Shown: positions 16,996-26,263, counted from the stretch's first letter. The stretch is 64,000 nt of DNA from Pelosinus fermentans DSM 17108 (GCF_000271485.2 NZ_AKVN02000001.1:3621501-3685500); one strand, 5' to 3'. Numbers and translations are program-made. Notes: a model not told the origin generated them from the letters alone.

Positions 16996-18054
16996 TTAAC
17001 ACTCTTTCCCCTCGGGAAAAACGATGACTTTACCAAAAAAACTATCACGTTTATATATTTTTTCAAAAGTTTCAGGGATTTGATCAAGAGAAATCCGATG
17101 TGTTACCATAGGCTTAACCTTTATCTTACCTTCTTTCATGAAATGCAGTGTAGTTGGCCATTCTTTCCCGGGAAATGGACCAGAAACTGCATTCCAGGAA
17201 CCTAATACTGTTAGTTCATTTCGCACTATTTTTTCAAAATGTTCCCGGGAAATCGCCACATCCCCATAAGGAATTCCCATGAATACAACAGTACCACCCT
17301 TTTTAGGCAGCGATAAAACCTGTGCACTCGTAAATGGGTTTCCTGCAGATTCTACAGCAATATCAACACCACTGCCTCCTGTCATCTCTTTGACAACCTG
17401 TATTGGATCAATGTCTTTGGCATTAATGCACAAATCGGCACCTAGCTCTTTAGCAATCTCTAACTTTTCATCAAAGACATCAATGGCAATTACTTTTGTG
17501 GCACCAAATATTTTGGCACATTGCACGGCAAATAACCCAATAGGACCTACACCCAAAACAGCTACCGTATCACCGGCTTGAATCTTCGTACGATAAAAAC
17601 CATGCATTACCACACAAGCTGGTTCCATACCGCAAGCTGTCTCAAAGTCTAGACCTTCAGGCATTTTTAGTACACTTCTGGAATGCAGCCTTACATATTC
17701 GGCAAATCCCCCATCTTCTTTTGCTCCGATTACCTGTAGGGATTCACATTTTGAATATTTGCCCAACTGGCAATACTCGCAGTGAAAACATGGTGTTGTT
17801 GGGCAGACAACCACGCCATCGCCTACTTTTACATTGGTTACCTGTTCACCAATTTCCACAATCTCCCCGGAAAGTTCATGCCCAAATATGGCTCCCACTG
17901 TATGTGGTCCTAATTTCCCATATCTTGATATATCGGAGCCGCAAAATCCTACAGCCTTTACTTTAACAATTATATCTTCTGGAGTCTTAATTTCTGGAAT
18001 AGGACACTCTTCTACTCTTATATCTCGAATTCCATATATCTTTGCACCTTTCAC
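16996..18054 (-). CDS. zinc-dependent polyol-phosphate dehydrogenase, GatD-like
   Basis: 352-residue medium-chain dehydrogenase. Catalytic zinc ligands are in VGFCGSDISRYG and FGHELSGEIVEIG; the structural zinc site is CFHCEYCQLGKYSKC; the NAD site is AVLGVGPIGLFAVQCAKIFG. The pattern is that of galactitol-1-phosphate or pentitol-phosphate dehydrogenases. It should oxidise the phosphorylated polyol delivered by the operon B PTS. The GTG start overlaps the rpe stop (GTGA), with GAGGTG upstream. It may work with, or on a different substrate from, the second dehydrogenase at 19683-20711. Confidence 0.85.
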   Translation of the reverse strand: MKGAKIYGIRDIRVEECPIPEIKTPEDIIVKVKAVGFCGSDISRYGKLGPHTVGAIFGHELSGEIVEIGEQVTNVKVGDGVVVCPTTPCFHCEYCQLGKYSKCESLQVIGAKEDGGFAEYVRLHSRSVLKMPEGLDFETACGMEPACVVMHGFYRTKIQAGDTVAVLGVGPIGLFAVQCAKIFGATKVIAIDVFDEKLEIAKELGADLCINAKDIDPIQVVKEMTGGSGVDIAVESAGNPFTSAQVLSLPKKGGTVVFMGIPYGDVAISREHFEKIVRNELTVLGSWNAVSGPFPGKEWPTTLHFMKEGKIKVKPMVTHRISLDQIPETFEKIYKRDSFFGKVIVFPEGKEC

Positions 18055-18719
18055 AGTGTCACCTCATTTACTATTTTTAGAAAGTCTTCTATATTTTGCT
18101 TCGTTTTGTTTTTTTGAAAGGCAGCTGAGCCAATGACAATATTCGTTGCTCCTGCGTGTATTACGTCACGAATCGTAGACAAGTTAATTCCACCATCTAC
18201 TTGAATTTCAAAAGAATAACCACCCGCTCGTTTCATATCAGCAAGTTCTTTTATTTTCTGATTCATTGCTGTAATATTCTTTTGGCCGCCATAACCTGGA
18301 TTTACGGTCATAATAAGTACTAAATCCAGCATCTCATATACATGAGAAAGAACTCCAATAGGGGTAGCAGGATTTAATGCCACGCCAGCCTTCATGCCAA
18401 AGCTTTTGATCACTTGTATGGATCTGTGCAAATGAGTACAAGCTTCGGCATGAACAGTAATACAATCAGCCCCTGCATCCACAAAGGAAGAGATAAAACG
18501 GTCTGGATTTTGAACCATCATATGAACGTCAAAATGCATGCTGCTTATGGGTCGGAGCATACTCACCTGATCTGGACCAAAAGCTATATTAGGAACAAAA
18601 GTTCCATCCATCACGTCAATATGCAGTGAATCGATACCACACGATTCCACAGTTTTTAACTCTTGTTCCAAATTCCCCATGTCTGCTGCTAATAAAGATG
18701 GAGAAATGATAATATCCAT
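18051..18719 (-). CDS. rpe: ribulose-phosphate 3-epimerase
   Basis: 222-residue TIM-barrel enzyme. SPSLLAADMGNLEQEL opens the barrel; metal and catalytic residues lie in LHIDVMDGTFVPNIAFGP, FDVHMMVQNPDRFI, MTVNPGYGGQ and IQVDGGINLSTI. It interconverts ribulose-5- and xylulose-5-phosphate. ATG 18719 follows a GGAGG site; an in-frame ATG eight codons upstream lacks one. Translationally coupled to the downstream dehydrogenase. Confidence 0.9.
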   Translation of the reverse strand: MDIIISPSLLAADMGNLEQELKTVESCGIDSLHIDVMDGTFVPNIAFGPDQVSMLRPISSMHFDVHMMVQNPDRFISSFVDAGADCITVHAEACTHLHRSIQVIKSFGMKAGVALNPATPIGVLSHVYEMLDLVLIMTVNPGYGGQKNITAMNQKIKELADMKRAGGYSFEIQVDGGINLSTIRDVIHAGATNIVIGSAAFQKNKTKQNIEDFLKIVNEVTL

Positions 18720-18767
18720 AAGACCTCCAATCTCAGCTATCATTACTGCTTGTTATAATTTTTTTGA

Positions 18768-19451
18768 TTAATATCCGTTATTATTAGAATCAGAGCCGGT
18801 CTTGCCTGTTATGATCGCTATTGCATTGCTTGTTCCAATCCGATTTGCACCAGCTTTTACAATCTTAATCGCATCATCGTAAGTTCTGATTCCTCCAGCT
18901 GCTTTTACGCCAAAGTCTTTACCAACTACGGATCGTAATAGTTCAACATCCTCTACCGTTGCTCCACCGCCATTAAACCCAGTAGCGGTTTTAACAAAGT
19001 CAGCACCGGCCTCCCTGATTAAGCTGCAGGCAATTTTTTTCTCTTCCTGAGTCAAAAGTGCCGTTTCTATAATAACCTTGGTAACTAAACCTTGAGAGGC
19101 TTTGACAACTTCCGTTATATCATATTTCACAACATTATATTCCTTGGACTTTAAAGCTCCTAAATTAATCAGCATATCGATTTCTCGTGCACCATTATCT
19201 ATGGCATCTACGGTTTCTGCCACTTTCACTTTCGTAGTAGCACCTCCCAGAGAAAAGCCAATGGGCACACCTACTTTAATATTATGATCTTTCAGCAACT
19301 GATTGGCGAAGGAAACATAATACGGATTAACAAATACCGTTTTAAAACCATGTGTGATCGTCTCTTGACAAAATATCTGAATATGCTCTTTAGTCGCAAT
19401 AGGATTCAATAAGGTATAGTCAATCATCTCGATTAAAGCTTCTTGATTCAT
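18768..19451 (-). CDS. deoC: deoxyribose-phosphate aldolase
   Basis: 227-residue class I aldolase of the DeoC family. The Schiff-base lysine lies in GADFVKTATGFNGGGAT; AREIDMLINLGALKS and VKAAGGIRTYDDAIKIVKAG are also typical. DeoC splits 2-deoxyribose-5-phosphate to glyceraldehyde-3-phosphate and acetaldehyde. No deoxyribose genes accompany it, so its presence in a polyol operon suggests a related aldol reaction or side use of the substrate. ATG 19451 has AGGTG 6 nt upstream; an earlier GTG is less likely. A Gly/Asn/Ser-rich tail ends the protein. Confidence 0.85.
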   Translation of the reverse strand: MNQEALIEMIDYTLLNPIATKEHIQIFCQETITHGFKTVFVNPYYVSFANQLLKDHNIKVGVPIGFSLGGATTKVKVAETVDAIDNGAREIDMLINLGALKSKEYNVVKYDITEVVKASQGLVTKVIIETALLTQEEKKIACSLIREAGADFVKTATGFNGGGATVEDVELLRSVVGKDFGVKAAGGIRTYDDAIKIVKAGANRIGTSNAIAIITGKTGSDSNNNGY

Positions 19452-19624
19452 TACAAACACCTACTTATCATATTTTCGTAAATTAAAAACTTTTTGCACA
19501 TTTCTTTCTATATAAGATCCAACCCGCACTATGCACACTGAAGGATCATTTCTTTCAAAGTTATATGGTTTGAAATCAAAAAATTGCTATTGAGCTCAGT
19601 AACAGATCTTTTCTTTATTCTGAA

Positions 19625-19640
19625 CAGTTAGGCCTAACTG
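19625..19640. other. 16-bp perfect palindrome
   Basis: CAGTTAGGCCTAACTG lies in the 231-nt gap between the sorbitol-type dehydrogenase gene and deoC, within operon B. It could be an RNA hairpin or an operator. Nothing else was recognised in the gap. Confidence 0.35.
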
Positions 19641-19682
19641 AATCAGCTTATTTAGTCAAACTATGATACTTGGATACTTCAT

Positions 19683-20711
19683 TTATTCAACCGTTAATAC
19701 AACTTTAATGGCATCCCCTTTTTTGATGGTCTCATATGCTTTGTCCCATTCTGTAATATTGAATTGATGTGAAACTAATGCTTTGGCATTCACCAGGTTT
19801 TGATTCATAAGCTGCAAGGATGGTTCCCAATCACTTGGTTTTTGGCTTCGGCAGCCTGTTATTTTAATTTCTTTTTGAATAATTTTTTCAAAATCAGTAA
19901 GAATTTCTGCTGTTGGGAAAATCCCAACCTGCACATATTCGCCTTGTTTCGTAAGAATATCCAAACCTAAATTTACGGATGGCGGGGCCCCTGTGCATTC
20001 GAATACAATATCGGCACCATATCCATCGCTAAGCTCGTCTACTATCTGCTTAACATCTTGATTCTGAATGTCAACGGATACATCAATTCCCAATTCTTTT
20101 GCTTTATCTAAGCGGCTTTTGTCTTTTGCTAACCCTGTAATAATGACTTTCGTATCAAAAGTCTTGGCAATTTGTGCCACAAGCAAACCGATTGGACCAG
20201 GTCCTAATACTACTACGACATCATTCTTTTTGATGCTGCTCTTTGCCACCGCATGGTGTGCACAAGCTAATGCTTCGGTAATAGAAGCAGATAAATAATC
20301 AACATTTTCAGGCAGTTTATGAATACTGTTTTTATTTGCTATGATGTATTTAGTAAAAGCACCATCCTGCTGTGTTCCCAAACCTTTACGATCTTTACAT
20401 AAATTATAATTTTTTGATTTACAATATTTACATTCACCACATATATAAAATGTAGTTTCTGAAGTTACGCGCTCACCCACATGGATATCGGTTACATTTT
20501 CTCCTACTTCTACTACTTCTCCGGCAAATTCATGACCTAATGTTACAGGAACCTTAACTTTATATTTACCTTCATAGGTGTGCAAATCAGAGCCGCATAT
20601 CCCTGCATATTTGACTAAGATTTTCACTTGATCCTTACCAGCTTTTGGTTCTTCTTTGTCAACAATAACTAAATTCCCATGACCCAATTCTGTTTTAACT
20701 AATGCTCGCAT
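19683..20711 (-). CDS. zinc-binding polyol dehydrogenase, sorbitol dehydrogenase-like
   Basis: 342-residue medium-chain dehydrogenase. Zinc ligands are in YAGICGSDLHTYEG and TLGHEFAGEVVEVG, the structural site in CGECKYCKSKNYNLC, and the NAD site in VVLGPGPIGLLVAQIAKTFD. It is related to sorbitol/threonine-type dehydrogenases and to the GatD-like enzyme of the same operon. As the first catabolic gene after the IIC it is the best candidate for oxidising the incoming polyol phosphate to a ketose phosphate. The exact substrate is unknown. Confidence 0.85.
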   Translation of the reverse strand: MRALVKTELGHGNLVIVDKEEPKAGKDQVKILVKYAGICGSDLHTYEGKYKVKVPVTLGHEFAGEVVEVGENVTDIHVGERVTSETTFYICGECKYCKSKNYNLCKDRKGLGTQQDGAFTKYIIANKNSIHKLPENVDYLSASITEALACAHHAVAKSSIKKNDVVVVLGPGPIGLLVAQIAKTFDTKVIITGLAKDKSRLDKAKELGIDVSVDIQNQDVKQIVDELSDGYGADIVFECTGAPPSVNLGLDILTKQGEYVQVGIFPTAEILTDFEKIIQKEIKITGCRSQKPSDWEPSLQLMNQNLVNAKALVSHQFNITEWDKAYETIKKGDAIKVVLTVE

Positions 20712-20752
20712 TCTTATTCCTCCTCATTTCAAAAATTTATGCTAGATGACAT

Positions 20753-20799
20753 CTTGAGCTAACATTTCTTATCACGAATCATAATTATGTTAGCTCAAG
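20753..20799 (-). other. intercistronic stem-loop after the EIIC gene
   Basis: CTTGAGCTAACAT and ATGTTAGCTCAAG form a perfect 13-bp stem between the IIC stop and the dehydrogenase start. No T run follows, so it is likely an mRNA-stabilising or processing element rather than a terminator. Confidence 0.45.
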
Positions 20800-20828
20800 A
20801 CAAGAATCACATTTAAACCGTGTCTATA

Positions 20829-22085
20829 TTAATTAAATAGTGTGAAAATTTTGTATATCACATAGTGAATTACGTTACCACCTTGGTCAATACTAGAAAT
20901 CGTCGTTGCACCCGCTGGCATTTTAAAATGAGCATCTACTGCCATTTGCGTATGGAATGCTGCAACATCAGTCGCCATGTATAATGACATTCCAATTACA
21001 ACAGCTCCAACAAGAACCGAATGAACGATATTGCCTCTAGCTGCTCCTACGATAAAGCAGACGATAAAGGGAATGGTTGCCAAATCACCAAAAGGTAATA
21101 CATTATTTCCTGGTAAGACAACTGCTAAGAGGATTGTAATCGGAACTAAAATTAGGGCTGTAGCGATTACGGATGGATGCCCAATTGCAACAGCAGCATC
21201 GAGTCCGATATAAATATCTCTATCGCCAAATCTTTTGCTTAAGAATTCTCTGGCAGATTCAGCAAGCGGGATAAGACCTTCCATTAAGATCTTAACCATT
21301 CGAGGCATCAACACCATAACGCCACCCATTGCTATACCAACTTTTATGGTCTGACCTGCTGGATATCCAGCTAGTGCACCTAGTACAACTCCTAAAAATA
21401 CTCCCATGAAAAGTGGTTCACCAAATACCCCAAATCTTTTTTGAATGGTTTCAGGATCTGCATGTAAATCTTTAATAATTGGGATTTTCTGTACCAATTT
21501 TACAAGAGGAATACCAATTGCATAGGATACAGTACTACCAGTTGGAACAGAAATACCAGGTAGATCAAAATACTTTTCCAGCATTGGCGCTGTCCAGTCA
21601 GCAATTTTTAAGACAATAATTTCAAAAATAACTGCTGCTAGCAACCCTTGTACAAGGCTTCCAGTTGCTGAATATACAAAGGCTCCCATAAAAGTGAAAT
21701 GCCAATAATTCCAAAGATCAATATCCATTGTTTTTGTAGTTTTGGTAACTAACATAATGACATTAACCAATAAACCTAATGGAAGAACAAATGCTGCAAT
21801 GGGAGACGCCCATGCTATACTTGCAGCTCCTGGCCAGCCAATATCAATGATATTTAGCTGCACCCCAAACCTTGCTACCATACCTTGTGCTGCTGGTGCA
21901 AGATTCGAAACCAGTAAATCGACCACTAAAAAGATACCTGTAAAACCTACGCCAATCGTCAAACCAGAACGAAAGGCTTTACTTGCCGGCTGACCAAATG
22001 CTACTCCCAGCAAAAACACTGCAACTGGCAGAATGACCGTTGGTCCTAGCCCTAGAAAGGCCTGAAAAATTTGAACTACATCCAT
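20829..22085 (-). CDS. PTS galactitol-family permease, EIIC
   Basis: 418-residue membrane protein with about ten hydrophobic segments and galactitol-type IIC motifs (GLTIGVGFTGIFLVVDLL near residue 45; GLDAAVAIGHPSVIATALIL in the last third). ATG with GAGGAGG upstream. It is a paralogue of the operon A IIC but clearly divergent, which implies a different substrate. The operon's two polyol dehydrogenases and pentose-phosphate enzymes point to a pentitol (arabitol, xylitol or ribitol) or galactitol. Confidence 0.87.
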   Translation of the reverse strand: MDVVQIFQAFLGLGPTVILPVAVFLLGVAFGQPASKAFRSGLTIGVGFTGIFLVVDLLVSNLAPAAQGMVARFGVQLNIIDIGWPGAASIAWASPIAAFVLPLGLLVNVIMLVTKTTKTMDIDLWNYWHFTFMGAFVYSATGSLVQGLLAAVIFEIIVLKIADWTAPMLEKYFDLPGISVPTGSTVSYAIGIPLVKLVQKIPIIKDLHADPETIQKRFGVFGEPLFMGVFLGVVLGALAGYPAGQTIKVGIAMGGVMVLMPRMVKILMEGLIPLAESAREFLSKRFGDRDIYIGLDAAVAIGHPSVIATALILVPITILLAVVLPGNNVLPFGDLATIPFIVCFIVGAARGNIVHSVLVGAVVIGMSLYMATDVAAFHTQMAVDAHFKMPAGATTISSIDQGGNVIHYVIYKIFTLFN

Positions 22086-22108
22086 AATAATACCTCCTCA
22101 GCTTTTTA

Positions 22109-22408
22109 TTATTTCTTAAGTTCTTCTAAGATCTGCTCTTTCAATTTATCTAATCCTATTCCAGTTAAGAAAGCTCTTGCATTAATGATTGGGAAGGGAT
22201 ATTCTTTGGAAACAATCGTAGTGGTAACAAGCAAACTTGCCCGTGATTCATATGCAGGAACTTCTGTCACTTTACATTGAACAATTTCAACTTGAATATT
22301 ATTTTCTTTAGCCATCTTCTCAATGGCATCCGATACAACAGTAGATGTTGCAATTCCGGTCCCACAAGCTACTAATACAGTTTTTTTCCCTTTTTTTACT
22401 TCACTCAC
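22109..22408 (-). CDS. PTS galactitol-family EIIB
   Basis: 99-residue EIIB with the phosphocysteine C15 in VLVACGTGIATSTVVSDAIE. GTG 22408 is chosen because GGGAGG lies 8 nt upstream and this avoids overlap with the IIA stop; a GTG three codons earlier is an alternative. It passes phosphate from the IIA to the IIC-bound substrate. Confidence 0.87.
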   Translation of the reverse strand: MSEVKKGKKTVLVACGTGIATSTVVSDAIEKMAKENNIQVEIVQCKVTEVPAYESRASLLVTTTIVSKEYPFPIINARAFLTGIGLDKLKEQILEELKK

Positions 22409-22409
22409 T

Positions 22410-22895
22410 TTATTCACCTCCCTTCACATTGTTTAAATTAAGTCGTTTACTTACCTCTTCTTTGATTTTCACTTCGCTTTCCTCGTTTGCTAAATATAAC
22501 AGAATCTCTTCATCTTGAAAGATTCCCATTAAACTTTGCAGCATTTTTAGCTGGGAGTGACTATCATGCATCGCCAGCATAAAAATTAATTTCACAGGAG
22601 TTTTTTCTGTCTCCTCACCCATAATGCCAAAATCTACAGGTTCCTTTAGAACTCCAACACTAATGGCTGACTGGTTAACATGTTCAATATCTGTATGTGG
22701 TATGGCAACACCACAGCCCTTGGTCGGCAGCCCTGTTGCAAATTTTTTCTCTCTTGCAATAACGGCGTCGGCATAACTTTCTTTTACAAAACCTTTCTGA
22801 TATAAGTTGGCTGCCATATGCTTTAAAATATCTGAACTATTTTCACCTTCTACATTTCTTATCACTAATGTTTCATCAAATTTAACATGATTCAT
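22410..22895 (-). CDS. PTS EIIA, fructose/galactitol type
   Basis: 161 residues. The phospho-histidine is H67 in CGVAIPHTDIEHVNQS. An open frame extends to 23006, but that stretch overlaps the activator gene and lacks a ribosome site; ATG 22895 has AGGGAGG 9 nt upstream. The start overlaps the activator's last codons by 14 bp, implying translational coupling. Confidence 0.87.
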   Translation of the reverse strand: MNHVKFDETLVIRNVEGENSSDILKHMAANLYQKGFVKESYADAVIAREKKFATGLPTKGCGVAIPHTDIEHVNQSAISVGVLKEPVDFGIMGEETEKTPVKLIFMLAMHDSHSQLKMLQSLMGIFQDEEILLYLANEESEVKIKEEVSKRLNLNNVKGGE

Positions 22896-25818
22896 GTAAT
22901 AGAGCCTCCCTAATTTCTTCTTCTGATTTTGCTTGCTGCATTTGTGCAATAAATTTTTCACTTTTAAATTTGTTATATAAAAACCGTACTCCATCTTTAC
23001 CATCAATATCTAAGGCCAATAAACAAATCAATGATACCGTGTTCTCATGATCCCAAGAAATCGGCACCGCCGCTTTGGCAATTACAATTACAGGATGATT
23101 TACATAACTGCTGTCAGCATGGGGCAAAGCAACTTCTTGATTAATTACATAACTCCCCATATTTTCCCGCTCCATAACAGCCTCATAATATCCTTCTTTG
23201 ACATAACCTTCCGCTAACAGGCTGTTACAAATACGCTGCAGCACTTCTTCTTTCCCGCCTACTTCTGGCAGCATGATAAACTTTGCCTCTCGTACGACAT
23301 GAGGAATCAGTCCGCTGTAACTTTTCATACGATAATGATTGTTACATTCAATTAAGTTCATAATTTGATTTTTTCCTGTTTCGTTAAATAATGCTTCTAA
23401 AGATAAGAAAGGAATGCCGTGGTATTTAGGATCAATACTGCCTATGATCGCAATGATTTCATAGGTATTGATGGTATCTTGGATTTGCTTATGAAGATCA
23501 CGTTTTCCAATAACCCCCATATGGATTAATTCTATGTCATTTAGTTTTTCACCAAATATTTTCTTCAAATGACTTCCGCACTGAAGAGCTACCCCTTCTC
23601 CGGTCAAGCAAACGGTAATAATTGCTTTTTTACGTTTTAAAACTTTATGATCCACTCGCGTTTTCTTAAAAGTATAATTTAAATTTTCTACCGCATACAC
23701 CACATCTTTAATATGGGATCCAGGTAAAATACTTCTGCGAATGGCTTCGATTACCATTACTGTATCCACACGGTCAATCGTCTCGATCTGGATACCTGTT
23801 CTTTCTGAAATGATTTCTCCAAATGTCAGTAAAGAACCCATATCCACCAGCATTAATACGCCTTTACCTTCGTCAGTTGCTTGTATGATCGTAGCTAAAC
23901 GTTCTAACACTTCACTAGGATTCTCATCTAAGGTCATGACTACCGCTTTGCCATGATTCATATTTAGCAGCTTATTCGCAATTTCCAGCATGCCAACACT
24001 TACATTGCCATGAGTAACAACCAGAATACCAACTTTACCTTCTTTTTCTTGTTTATTTCCTCTAAGATAGAGTGCAATAAAACCAACTTCGTCTTCTGGC
24101 AAATGAATTCGATAGTATTTTTCAATATGTGCGATCATTTCTTGGGCTACAGCATATTCAATGCTGTATTTTCTTTTGATTTCTTCTAAGTTGGGGTTAA
24201 TAATTTCTCTTCCTTGCTTAATACGCTGAAATGTAGCATTCAAATGAATGGCTAAACAATAGAATATGGAATGATCCATCTTTCCTAATGTCATTTCAGC
24301 AATTTTGAGGAGTTCTTCCACAAGGGAAATAATCTCAACTCCCACAACTTTAGCAATCTCATCAGGAGATAAAGGATGCAAATTATCTTTAACATGTTTG
24401 ATAACATTCTGTAATTTGCGTTCAATCTCAATCCCGATAATACGATTAATTTCTTCTGTATTTATTCCTTGCTTTAGATATTCGGTATACGTTTTTTCGA
24501 TATCGCTATAGAACTCTTTTGGAAAACTATAAATGTCATTTTCAAGCTCAGCGATTTTTTTATACTTTTTAGGGCTAAATCTAAAATCTTGCCAGACGAG
24601 GTTTTCAATTTCATCCCGCATACTTTTTATTTTCAAAAGTCCCTTTTTAACATGAAGATTTAAATCTCTCACATCAATTTTCACACAGTCTTCTTTATCC
24701 ATAACGTAAGTTAAAAAGCTTTTGGCACAAGCTACTTGAATATCACTTTTTAGTTGTCCAATATTCCCATAACACTCATACAGCAGGTAGGATTTCATTA
24801 CATCTAAAGCCACATGAATTGGTGCATTCATTCGCGTTGATTCATAACCAAAGAAATTCTTAACTAATTTCAATCTTTCATTTAAGGGCCGTTTACTTAA
24901 AGGCGGAACCTCAATGATCATGGGAATTCGCCTTTTAAAGGTTGCTAATAATGTAGTCTCAATATTTTCTGTAGTGGCAGCAATGAGCTGCACAACTGCT
25001 TTTCTAGTAAAATCAGACTCTCCTAACCTACGAAAGCACCCCTTATCGATGAGTTGAAACAGCATTTCTTGTCCTTCTGATGTAAGGCGATGTACTTCAT
25101 CTAAAAATAAAATTCCGCCGTCTGCCTGCTCGATTAATCCTCTCTTATCTTGCACGGCTCCTGTATAAGCACCTTTTACGCTCCCAAACAGGTGAGATAT
25201 TAACAGTTGTGAATTTTCGGCGTAATCGGCGCAGTTAAAAACAATAAACGGAGATTCTTTGGTCAGCCTGCCGCTTTCGATGGAGAATTTGTACATAGAC
25301 TCTGCCAACTCGCTTTTGCCTACACCTGTTTCCCCTAATATCAAGCAATGCAACCCATTTGGCGGATACAACACTGCAGCTTTAGCTTGCTGTATTTGTA
25401 TTTCTAAACTTCCTTTTCCACCAATCAGATTTTGAAAGGCTTGAATTTCCCGACTCTCTTCTTGCTTTTTATTACCATCTTCCAGCAGCGAAACCTCATC
25501 TATGATCTGTTTATTACCTCGCGAACCTCTGATTTCTTCTAAATATTTGACTACCAAGTAGCGAGATAATTTATATCCGCTATTTTGCAGCATCTTCGTC
25601 AGTTCACGGTAGGAAATATTCTCATTTTTTTGTAATATCTGAGATATTTCCTCGCAAATATAGATCTTCTTTCGTTCCCGAGAGTCTGCAATTTTTAGTT
25701 CCTTGCGCAGTAGCGTCATATATTCTCTGCTTACTAATAAACTTTCACCTAATTGCAGATCCGTTAGCGGTTCTTTTTTATTTTCTTTTAAAAGGATACT
25801 GCGGAGTTTATTTTTCAC
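22882..25818 (-). CDS. LevR-like sigma-54 activator with PTS domains (operon B)
   Basis: 978 residues with the same architecture as the operon A activator: N-terminal helix-turn-helix region, AAA+ with GETGVGKS (162-169) and sigma-54 loop GAYTGA (216-221, a tolerated variant of GAFTGA), Walker B ILFLDE, a PRD near 480-590, an EIIA-Man-like domain (VGILVVTHGNVSVGM), an EIIB-like region (ITVCLTGEGVALQ) and a C-terminal EIIA-Fru-like domain with VALPHADSSYVNHP. It should activate the -24/-12 promoter directly upstream of its own gene, and so the whole of operon B. Confidence 0.9.
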   Translation of the reverse strand: MKNKLRSILLKENKKEPLTDLQLGESLLVSREYMTLLRKELKIADSRERKKIYICEEISQILQKNENISYRELTKMLQNSGYKLSRYLVVKYLEEIRGSRGNKQIIDEVSLLEDGNKKQEESREIQAFQNLIGGKGSLEIQIQQAKAAVLYPPNGLHCLILGETGVGKSELAESMYKFSIESGRLTKESPFIVFNCADYAENSQLLISHLFGSVKGAYTGAVQDKRGLIEQADGGILFLDEVHRLTSEGQEMLFQLIDKGCFRRLGESDFTRKAVVQLIAATTENIETTLLATFKRRIPMIIEVPPLSKRPLNERLKLVKNFFGYESTRMNAPIHVALDVMKSYLLYECYGNIGQLKSDIQVACAKSFLTYVMDKEDCVKIDVRDLNLHVKKGLLKIKSMRDEIENLVWQDFRFSPKKYKKIAELENDIYSFPKEFYSDIEKTYTEYLKQGINTEEINRIIGIEIERKLQNVIKHVKDNLHPLSPDEIAKVVGVEIISLVEELLKIAEMTLGKMDHSIFYCLAIHLNATFQRIKQGREIINPNLEEIKRKYSIEYAVAQEMIAHIEKYYRIHLPEDEVGFIALYLRGNKQEKEGKVGILVVTHGNVSVGMLEIANKLLNMNHGKAVVMTLDENPSEVLERLATIIQATDEGKGVLMLVDMGSLLTFGEIISERTGIQIETIDRVDTVMVIEAIRRSILPGSHIKDVVYAVENLNYTFKKTRVDHKVLKRKKAIITVCLTGEGVALQCGSHLKKIFGEKLNDIELIHMGVIGKRDLHKQIQDTINTYEIIAIIGSIDPKYHGIPFLSLEALFNETGKNQIMNLIECNNHYRMKSYSGLIPHVVREAKFIMLPEVGGKEEVLQRICNSLLAEGYVKEGYYEAVMERENMGSYVINQEVALPHADSSYVNHPVIVIAKAAVPISWDHENTVSLICLLALDIDGKDGVRFLYNKFKSEKFIAQMQQAKSEEEIREALLHESC

Positions 25819-25843
25819 ATCTAACCCTCCTGTCTTTTATTAT

Positions 25844-25859
25844 TGCAAAAACCGTGCCA
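25844..25859 (-). promoter_or_regulatory. sigma-54 (-24/-12) promoter of operon B
   Basis: On the minus strand TGGCACGGTTTTTGCA matches TGGCAC-N5-TTGCA perfectly, 25 nt upstream of the activator start. Two CAC(T4-5)GTG dyads lie 80-160 bp further upstream. Confidence 0.87.
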
Positions 25860-25941
25860 ACTAGTGGTCAATTATGTTAGTGATGAGAGAGAAGCTTGGA
25901 TAATAGTGAGTTAAATAGATTTTTCAAAGTGGAATCTAATC

Positions 25942-25954
25942 ACACTTTTTGTGT
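25942..25954. promoter_or_regulatory. putative upstream activator site 1
   Basis: ACACTTTTTGTGT is a dyad about 85 bp upstream of the operon B sigma-54 promoter. It resembles the second dyad at 26004-26015. Distance and repetition fit an enhancer for the LevR-like activator, but binding is inferred. Confidence 0.35.
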
Positions 25955-25967
25955 TTATTTACTTTTT

Positions 25968-26023
25968 TTAAAAATTCACTTACGTTTTTTCATTTTCTTT
26001 CTTACACTTTTGTGAATTTTTAA
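25968..26023. promoter_or_regulatory. putative upstream activator site 2 within a wider inverted repeat
   Basis: ACACTTTTGTGA (26004-26015) repeats the CAC-T-GTG pattern of site 1. TTAAAAATTCAC and GTGAATTTTTAA also form an inverted repeat across this stretch. Confidence 0.35.
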
Positions 26024-26113
26024 AATACGTAAAAATAACTGAATTTTATATTTTTTCATACAATCTTAACAAGCATAAAAATGTTATTCATTCCTTAGCA
26101 GATAAAACGAATT

Positions 26114-26171
26114 GAACCACAAAGGCACAAAGTACACAAAGGGTTATTTATACATTGTGCTTTTGTGGTTC
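26114..26171. repeat. dispersed repeat, copy E
   Basis: GAACCACAAAGGCACAAAGT at the left end and TTGTGCTTTTGTGGTTC at the right are inverted. This is one of the most compact copies. Confidence 0.65.
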
Positions 26172-26217
26172 GTAATTCTTTTATTTTTCTGTTTACAAAA
26201 CATATAAGCACTATTAT

Positions 26218-26263
26218 AACAAGGAAAGAGGCTTTTCTTATTAAAAAAGCCTCTTTCCTTGTT
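26218..26263. terminator. hairpin terminator after the third activator
   Basis: AACAAGGAAAGAGGCTTTT and AAAAGCCTCTTTCCTTGTT form a 19-bp perfect stem, 8 nt after the stop of the 26271-29216 gene. Its AT-rich top resembles a factor-independent terminator. Confidence 0.65.

Noticed and set aside
22896-23006. N-terminal extension of the operon B EIIA
   Set aside because: The extra codons overlap the activator gene, lack a ribosome site and do not align with EIIA proteins.
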